From: Caryophanales bacterium UBA7278
Lineage (GTDB): Bacteria; Bacillota_I; Bacilli_A; RFN20; CAG-826
Length of the DNA stretch: 20,359 nt
NCBI GenBank assembly: GCA_002472275.1
Contig: DKRQ01000023.1
Location: 1 to 20,359, forward strand
Reading direction: 5' to 3'
Shown: in pieces, positions 15,322 to 20,359 of the stretch
Position numbering within the stretch: position 1 is the first letter of the stretch
Layout: each line of letters opens with the position of its first letter
The notes under the pieces: model-generated
The model's database searches: none
The model's input: the letters and a program-made list of their open reading frames with translations, nothing else
What the model was told of the DNA's origin: nothing
Translations under genes and position numbers: made by a program

Positions 15322-17342
15322 AGAAAAAGAGGCGTATTTCCCTATCCCTGACGATCCTCGCGCCCGTCCTGCTTGGGGTTTTGGCCCTGCAGGGCGTGGC
15401 GATTTTCTTCGCCCACAAAGCGGCTAGGGACGCCGACTACAACGATTGCGTCGCTAACGACAAAGTCCAGCTACTAGCCGCCCGCATGGTGATGCCGCCT
15501 AACGTCCAAGCCGCGGTAGACGCGATCAAGACTGTTTACGAAGCGAATCCAATCGAGGCCTGGCCCACCACCCAAGAAGGCGTCAAGGCCTACCAGAATC
15601 TTTATTCGGAGGCCAGGGAAAGCGAGGAATACACCGATTTCACCAATTCCTTCCCCGCCAGTTTGCTTGGGGATTACGCCGATAACATCAGGGTCGGTTT
15701 CTTCGACCAGGCCAAAAACCGTTTCGTCACGGTTCTATGCCAGGCTAACGGCTCCGTGTATAACGTCTCCTTCGCTGGTTCCTTCGACACGATGGATCCC
15801 GGCCAACTCGTCAACGGCAGTTTCTATGGGGTCACCTGGCGCGATGAGAAACGCAACACCGATTACCTGATCTCGGGCGCTTCCAATAAGCCCGCCGACC
15901 CCTTCAGCGGTTGGTGGATCATCCGCTCCACGAAGCTAGAGGCCCTCTACTCGGTCTCCGACGACTTCATGAGGCGTTACATCTGGATCGGAGGCGCCTC
16001 CTTCGTCGGCATGGCCGTCCTCTCCTTCATCGGCATCCAGTTCGGGTTGCTCCGCCCCATCAAGAAACTCTCGAGGCGCAGCGACGCCTATGTTTCCACC
16101 ATGCAGGAAGGCTCCCTCTCCGATAGCTTCGAACTCGACCGCAAGCCCTTTGCCGACGAAATCAGCACCCTCAACGATTCCCTTTTCTACATGCAGGAAT
16201 CCATGAAGGACTACTCCGAGCAGATCAAGGAAGCCACGGTTCGCGAGCAAAAGGCCGCGGCCGACCTCGCCTTGGCCGAAAAGATCCAGGCCTCGATGGT
16301 CCCCTCCAAGCCTCTTCTAGGTGAGAAGGTCACCTTCTATGGCAAGATGAACCCCGCCAAGGAAGTCGGCGGCGACTTCTTCTCCTATTTCCCTGTCGAC
16401 GATGACCATTATGGTTTCTATATCGGCGACGTCTCCGGCAAGGGCGTCCCCGCCGCTTTGTTCATGGCCAGGGCCGCCTCGGTCGCGAGGCTCCTCATCG
16501 GGGAGCTCGACGTTGACCGCATCAACGCCGTCCTTTGCAAAGACAATAACGAGGACCTCTTCGTCACGGGCTTCTTCGGCGTCATCGACACCAAGAAGAA
16601 CGTCCTCCACTACGTCAACTGCGGCCATGAACCCGTCTTCTTCCGCCACAAAGGCGTCTACGCGCCCCTAGAGGAGGAAAGGAACCTCCCGATCGGCTGC
16701 ATCGAGGATTTCTCCTATAGGAAGCAATCGATCCCCGTCGAAGAAGGCGACGCCCTCTTCCTTTATACCGACGGCCTATCCGAGGCGATGGATCTAGACG
16801 GCAACCTCTTTGGCAAGGAAAGGATCCTCGAGACCCTCAATAAATACGCCTTGTTCCCGGGCTCCGCTTTATTCGACGCCATGGACCAGGAGGTCAAAGG
16901 CTTCGTCAAGGATGCCGAGCAAAGCGACGACACCTGCTATGTGCACGTAGGCTTCACCAAGCAAGAAAGCATCGACTACGCCCCCACGATGGAAGGACTG
17001 TCCGAGGTGTCCGCTTTCGTCGAGAACACCCTCTCGCCCCTATTCGACGCCGCGGTCATCCACCCGCTTCTAGTGATGGTAGACGAGCTCTGTTCCAACA
17101 TCGTCCGTTACTCCAAAGCCACCAAGGCGAGCCTCACCCTCTCCTATGGTCCCAAGACGATTCACATGACCCTCGTCGACGACGGCGTCCCCTTCGACCC
17201 CATCCACACGAAAGCCGAGAAGGACATTGATGAGGAAGGCGGGCTTGGAATCATCATGGTTTCGGCCCTATGCGAGGCAATGTCCTACGCTAGGGCAAAA
17301 GAACAAAATATCCTTGTTTTGCAGGCGAAAACGAACAAATAA
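15318..17342 (+). CDS. Membrane sensor with HAMP, RsbU/SpoIIE-like PP2C phosphatase and C-terminal RsbW-like ATPase
   Basis: A 674-residue multidomain signalling protein. Order: basic N-terminus; membrane span about 8-32; extracytoplasmic sensor about 33-220 (unrecognised, no clear Cache or PAS signature by eye); second span about 221-244; HAMP about 245-297 and a helical linker; PP2C domain about 325-545 with EVGGD (349-353), GDVSGKG (370-376), LYTDGLSEA and SDDTC (D537, D538); then a GHKL domain about 560-674 with E590xxxN594, VDDGVPFDP (620-628) and a GGLGI box. All metal-binding Asp motifs of RsbU/SpoIIE phosphatases are visible, so it should dephosphorylate the STAS protein encoded just before it when the sensor is engaged. 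The tail could rephosphorylate or hold the same partner, making the protein two-faced. It is the last gene of the operon. Confidence 0.92.
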   Translation: MKKKRRISLSLTILAPVLLGVLALQGVAIFFAHKAARDADYNDCVANDKVQLLAARMVMPPNVQAAVDAIKTVYEANPIEAWPTTQEGVKAYQNLYSEARESEEYTDFTNSFPASLLGDYADNIRVGFFDQAKNRFVTVLCQANGSVYNVSFAGSFDTMDPGQLVNGSFYGVTWRDEKRNTDYLISGASNKPADPFSGWWIIRSTKLEALYSVSDDFMRRYIWIGGASFVGMAVLSFIGIQFGLLRPIKKLSRRSDAYVSTMQEGSLSDSFELDRKPFADEISTLNDSLFYMQESMKDYSEQIKEATVREQKAAADLALAEKIQASMVPSKPLLGEKVTFYGKMNPAKEVGGDFFSYFPVDDDHYGFYIGDVSGKGVPAALFMARAASVARLLIGELDVDRINAVLCKDNNEDLFVTGFFGVIDTKKNVLHYVNCGHEPVFFRHKGVYAPLEEERNLPIGCIEDFSYRKQSIPVEEGDALFLYTDGLSEAMDLDGNLFGKERILETLNKYALFPGSALFDAMDQEVKGFVKDAEQSDDTCYVHVGFTKQESIDYAPTMEGLSEVSAFVENTLSPLFDAAVIHPLLVMVDELCSNIVRYSKATKASLTLSYGPKTIHMTLVDDGVPFDPIHTKAEKDIDEEGGLGIIMVSALCEAMSYARAKEQNILVLQAKTNK

Positions 17343-17362
17343 GCCGCAAATTGACAAAGAAA

Positions 17363-17394
17363 AAAACCACCACTTCGGACGATGTGGTGGTTTT
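17363..17394. terminator. Bidirectional terminator between convergent operons
   Basis: AAAACCACCAC and GTGGTGGTTTT form a perfect 11-bp stem around a ten-base loop. A-rich bases precede it and T-rich bases follow, so it can terminate the NRPS operon on the plus strand and the oxidoreductase gene on the minus strand. It sits in the 66-base gap between their stop codons. Confidence 0.85.
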
Positions 17395-17408
17395 CGATTG
17401 GGCCTTTC

Positions 17409-18869
17409 TTAGAAGAACCTGCCGACGATGTCTTTCGACGCGGCGCAGGTGTCCTCCATGTCGCCGAAGGAGATGATCTCGCCGGCGTAGAAGGTGTTCT
17501 TGTTGCCTTGGAGGGCCTCGAGGCGGTCATACCAACCGTCCGCGTAATCCTTAGCGGAGACGTGGGGGCAATAGTAGACTTCCTGGGCGTAGAGCTTCTC
17601 CTTGATGGGGAAGCCGACCTTCTTCATGTCCTCGTCCATCGTCTTCATGACGACGTCGTAGTCGACATCGGGGGAACCGGTGTGGTTAGCAAGGGCATAG
17701 ACGGTCGCGGGGCAATCGGCGCCTAGATGCTGCCAGCGGTTGTAGTAGACCATCGCGTGGCCAAGTCTCTCGGGCACCATGTTCTCGACCATGTAGCCGG
17801 AGATGACCGGGGACTTGCCTTCCTCGAAGGTGGCGATGTAGTCGCAATAACGTTCGTGGATGATCTTGGAGAAGAGTTCCTTTTCCTCCTCGGTCGCGTC
17901 GGCGTAGTCGATGAAACGATCGAGCGGGGTGGTGACGATGAGTTTGTCGAAGACCTCGGTCTTTTCCTTGCCATCCTTGCCTTTGACGGTGACTTTGACC
18001 TTGCCTTCAGGACGTTCGATCTTGACGACCTCGGTCTCGAGGATGGCGGGATGCTTCAGCTTCTTGTTGACGTGCTCATAGATCTGCTGGGTGCCATCTT
18101 GCCAGGTCCATAGCTTCATGTTGACGAACTCGAGGGCGGTCGTGACGTCGAGGTATTTCATGACGAGGGCGGCCGGGATTTCGTCGAAGAAGCCATAGCC
18201 GAACGAGGTGAACGGAGCGATCCAGATACGCTGAACCTCCTCTACCCCATTGATGCGGCAGAATTCGGAGAAGGGAAGGGCGAGGTCTTTGAGGTTCGGG
18301 TTCACGCCTTTGACATAGTTAGGGAAGGAATTCTCGGGGACGGCGCCGCAATAGCCGGCAACGCCTTTGGAGATACCGTAATACTCACCTTTGGCAACGC
18401 CGATATGGCCATAGCAGTCATAGCCGACGTATTTGGTCTGCATGAGGTGGTTGAGCTTCTTCATCTGCTTCTTGAGCTTGACTAGGCCAAGGAGCTTCTT
18501 GAAGGAGAAGTTGACCTTCGGTTCGAAGGGATGGTCGACTTCGCCGTTGAGCTTGCGGAATTCGCGCCTCATGTTGGGCTCGCCGGGTTTGAAGTCGGGT
18601 CCTTTGTGGTAGTAGCCGCCGAATTCCTCCATCTCGGAGACCGCGTGGTAGGTGATGGCGCCCATGATGGCACCGGTCTCGAAGGAGCGTTCCTCCTCGA
18701 CCCCGTTATGCTTCACCTTGATGCGGGGCGACCAGCATTTGCCACCTACTTTGTTGAGCTTTTCGTAGATGACATAGTCACTGTATCCCTTTTTCTCGAG
18801 ATACATGGCAGCGGAAAGCCCGGCCGGGCCACCGCCGATGATGCAGATTTTGTCTTCCTTATTAGGCAT
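17409..18869 (-). CDS. FAD-dependent oxidoreductase, amine-oxidase/NAD_binding_8 type
   Basis: A 486-residue flavoprotein. The N-terminus has the FAD-binding GGGPAG (12-17), E36 at the end of the second strand (VIYEK) and VGGKC (41-45), the usual start of amine-oxidase-like and phytoene-desaturase-like enzymes. The C-terminal FAD motif reads YAGEIISFGDMEDTCAA (about 459-475). There is no signal peptide or membrane span, so it is cytosolic. The substrate is unknown; the family covers amines, carotenoids and sugar-nucleotide mutases, and nothing visible decides between them. AAGGAGG five bases before the ATG fixes the start. The gene is convergent with the NRPS operon and shares its terminator, so it is not in that transcript; a role in maturing the peptide is only a possibility. 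A likely promoter and two direct repeats lie upstream. Confidence 0.85.
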   Translation of the reverse strand: MPNKEDKICIIGGGPAGLSAAMYLEKKGYSDYVIYEKLNKVGGKCWSPRIKVKHNGVEEERSFETGAIMGAITYHAVSEMEEFGGYYHKGPDFKPGEPNMRREFRKLNGEVDHPFEPKVNFSFKKLLGLVKLKKQMKKLNHLMQTKYVGYDCYGHIGVAKGEYYGISKGVAGYCGAVPENSFPNYVKGVNPNLKDLALPFSEFCRINGVEEVQRIWIAPFTSFGYGFFDEIPAALVMKYLDVTTALEFVNMKLWTWQDGTQQIYEHVNKKLKHPAILETEVVKIERPEGKVKVTVKGKDGKEKTEVFDKLIVTTPLDRFIDYADATEEEKELFSKIIHERYCDYIATFEEGKSPVISGYMVENMVPERLGHAMVYYNRWQHLGADCPATVYALANHTGSPDVDYDVVMKTMDEDMKKVGFPIKEKLYAQEVYYCPHVSAKDYADGWYDRLEALQGNKNTFYAGEIISFGDMEDTCAASKDIVGRFF

Positions 18870-18901
18870 AATGCCCTCCTTGTTAAGGTTTTGTTGGCTC
18901 T

Positions 18902-18931
18902 ATTCTATCATGCACGCGAAAAGAGTGGGAA
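18902..18931 (-). promoter_or_regulatory. Candidate promoter of the FAD oxidoreductase gene
   Basis: On the minus strand, TTCCCA (18931-18926, 4 of 6 to TTGACA), an 18-base spacer and TAGAAT (18907-18902, 5 of 6 to TATAAT). The start site would fall near 18895, about 26 bases before the ATG. The -35 element overlaps the nearer of two 15-base direct repeats, which suggests an operator. Confidence 0.4.
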
Positions 18932-18974
18932 AACTGCAAGTGAAAAATGGCCGAAAACGGGGAAAACTGCAAGT
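18927..18974 (-). repeat. Two 15-base direct repeats upstream of the FAD oxidoreductase gene
   Basis: ACTTGCAGTTTTCCC on the minus strand occurs at 18941-18927 and again at 18974-18960, identical and 33 bases apart, close to three helical turns. They lie 58 and 91 bases from the start codon in the 159-base gap after the Sel1-repeat gene. They may be paired binding sites for a regulator, or copies of a small dispersed repeat. Confidence 0.6.
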
Positions 18975-18980
18975 AACCGG

Positions 18981-19010
18981 AAAACAAAACGCGCCACCGA
19001 GGGCGCGTTT
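18981..19010 (-). terminator. Rho-independent terminator of the Sel1-repeat gene
   Basis: On the minus strand AAACGCGCC and GGCGCGTTT form a 9-bp stem around a six-base loop, followed by a TTTTGTTTT run. It begins about 18 bases after the stop codon of the Sel1-repeat gene, so the oxidoreductase gene downstream needs its own promoter. Confidence 0.85.
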
Positions 19011-19028
19011 GCTCGTTCGTCGATAGGA

Positions 19029-20288
19029 TTACCAGTGCTCGCCACCGCTGCGGAGAGCGTAGTACATGGCCTTGCGGGAATTCTTCTTCACTTCCCTTAG
19101 GCCGTTTTCGTAGATGCCTTTGAGGGCGAGCATCGAGGCAACATTGCCATGGTCGGCGGAGAGTTCGTAATACTCCACCGCTTTGCTGGCGCTGCCTTCG
19201 GCCTTGGATTGCTCGTAGATTTCGGCGAGCATCTGCGGGGCGAGGTCCTTCTCGCCTTGGGAAAGGGCCTTCTCCAAAAGCTTTTTCGCCTTCTTGAGGT
19301 CCTTTTCGACCATATAGCCGCGGACATAGGATCTGCCCAAGATGCATAGGCCCCTGTTGTCGCCGATTTCGGCCGCGCGTTCGATGAGTTTGAATTCCTG
19401 TTGGTAGACGGGGTCCTCGGGGTTAGGAATCTCAGGCCCTTTGTAATAATGGGGTTTGCCGCCTAGAATCACGTCGATCAAGGCGAAGCAGGCGGGTCCA
19501 CTGCCGTGATCGGATGCTTTCTGGAAGTATTCCTTGGCGCCCTTCTTGTCCTTTTTCCTTAGGAGGGTGTAGCCCATCTCGAGTTCGGCCATCGGATCGC
19601 CTTCCTCCACGGAAGCGAGGAAATATTTCTTCCTGTCCTTGTTGGAGAGGTCGCCGCGGGTCGATAGCCAGAAGGCGACGCCTTTCTCCCCCGCCGCAAG
19701 TCTAGCAAGGAGCTTCTTGGTCTCCTCGGACATATCGAAGGGTTTCTCTAGGCGCTCCAAGGCGGGCCCATAGTTCATCGCGGCCGCCCGCTGGCACATC
19801 TCCAAAGCGACGTCAGGCCCCACGAGTTCGGGGTAATCGTCATGGATGGTCGTAAACAACAAGCAGGCTTCGCCATCGCCTTCGTCGGCGGCTTCCTTGA
19901 GGATGGATAGGCCTTCCTCGGGGTTGCGCTTGATGCCGTATTCGCCATAGACATAAGCCTTGGCAAGGGCGATTTTGGCGGGAACGTAATCGTGGCTCGC
20001 CGAATCCTTAAGCAATTTGACGGCGATGTCCTTGTTGCCTTTTTCGGCTTCCTCGATGCCGGCTTCGTAGGTGGCCTCGTGGATGTTCTCCCAAAGGTCC
20101 ATGCCCATCATGTGGAAGCCATGGTAGACCTTGTAGGCGGCCTCAAGCTTCTTGAGCCTGGCCTTGATCTCTTTGATTTCCCCACGGAGTTCGTGGGCGT
20201 AGTCGTAGCTCGTCTCGGCGTCGGACTCGAAAATGTCCTGCAAGCCTTGGTCGGCGGCTAACTTGGCGCGGAAAATATCTTCTTTCAT
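19029..20288 (-). CDS. Sel1-like (TPR-related) repeat protein
   Basis: A 419-residue soluble protein with no signal peptide or membrane span. A charged helix that may form a coiled coil (about 35-58, ELRGEIKEIKARLKKLEAAY) is followed by a row of degenerate Sel1-like repeats of 36 or so residues. Examples are LKDSASHDYVPAKIALAKAY, LKEAADEGDGEACLLF, FQKASDHGSGPACFAL, IERAAEIGDNRGLCILGRSY and YYELSADHGNVASMLALKGIY. Such repeats form alpha-helical scaffolds for protein binding; the partner cannot be inferred. The ribosome site is modest (AAAGGG six to seven bases before the ATG). It stands alone between a terminator upstream and one downstream, on the same strand as the oxidoreductase gene. No link with the NRPS operon is evident. 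Confidence 0.8.
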   Translation of the reverse strand: MKEDIFRAKLAADQGLQDIFESDAETSYDYAHELRGEIKEIKARLKKLEAAYKVYHGFHMMGMDLWENIHEATYEAGIEEAEKGNKDIAVKLLKDSASHDYVPAKIALAKAYVYGEYGIKRNPEEGLSILKEAADEGDGEACLLFTTIHDDYPELVGPDVALEMCQRAAAMNYGPALERLEKPFDMSEETKKLLARLAAGEKGVAFWLSTRGDLSNKDRKKYFLASVEEGDPMAELEMGYTLLRKKDKKGAKEYFQKASDHGSGPACFALIDVILGGKPHYYKGPEIPNPEDPVYQQEFKLIERAAEIGDNRGLCILGRSYVRGYMVEKDLKKAKKLLEKALSQGEKDLAPQMLAEIYEQSKAEGSASKAVEYYELSADHGNVASMLALKGIYENGLREVKKNSRKAMYYALRSGGEHW

Positions 20289-20324
20289 CGTTTTCCCTTT
20301 GTTGCTTACAAGTAAGGATATGGC

Positions 20325-20349
20325 AAAAAAGCCCCGATATCAATTGGGG
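20325..20349 (-). terminator. Probable terminator of a gene beyond the right edge
   Basis: On the minus strand CCCCAAT and ATCGGGG can pair (one A-C mismatch) around four bases, followed by C and six T. It lies 36 bases ahead of the Sel1-repeat start codon and would end transcription from a minus-strand gene outside the window. The promoter of the Sel1-repeat gene must fit into or overlap this short gap; none is clear. Confidence 0.5.
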
Positions 20350-20359
20350 AACCGAAAAA

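Noticed and set aside
1..20359. Mobile elements, CRISPR arrays, tRNA or rRNA genes
   Set aside because: No transposase, integrase, regular spacer array or RNA gene was recognised by eye. Gaps between genes are all under 200 bases.

Overview
The window is a bacterial chromosomal segment that uses the standard genetic code: TGA is a working stop, including in ATGA start/stop overlaps, and Trp is TGG. Base composition is mid-50s percent GC by eye, and codons end mostly in C on both strands. Strong Shine-Dalgarno sites, a D-lactate-dehydrogenase-type enzyme, S. aureus-type capE/F/G sugar genes and SpoIIE/RsbU, SpoIIAA and SpoIIAB-type signalling modules suggest a Bacillota (Firmicutes) member, perhaps gut-associated. 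That placement is an inference. I see no rRNA, tRNA, CRISPR or IS element.

Region 1 (about 20-3487, minus strand) is a three-gene operon, capE-capF-capG, for UDP-L-FucNAc, a precursor of capsule or other surface glycan. Its genes overlap at their start/stop codons and it ends in a strong terminator. CapE carries an extra N-terminal Cro/C1-type helix-turn-helix. A good internal ribosome site could also yield the enzyme without it.

Region 2 (3607-5907, plus strand) is a two-gene operon with a good sigma-A-type promoter. It encodes an AEC-family permease and a D-2-hydroxyacid dehydrogenase, and closes with a terminator.

Region 3 (about 5940-17394, plus strand) is the centre of interest: four tightly packed genes. 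They are a 2399-residue NRPS (C-A-T-C-A-T-reductase), a MATE exporter fused to an RsbW/SpoIIAB-like ATPase domain, a small STAS protein, and a membrane-anchored sensor-HAMP-PP2C phosphatase that also ends in an RsbW-like ATPase domain. The NRPS should release a peptide aldehyde, probably N-acylated. The other three genes form a complete partner-switching module with no sigma factor, and one switch domain is built into the likely exporter. My hypothesis is that an external signal controls export, or some other output, through phosphorylation of the STAS protein. The operon ends in a hairpin shared with the convergent gene.

Region 4 (17409-20349, minus strand) holds a FAD-dependent amine-oxidase-like oxidoreductase with two direct repeats near its probable promoter, then a Sel1-repeat protein with its own terminator. 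At the right edge is the terminator of a gene outside the window. No gene-free stretch exceeds 300 bases.
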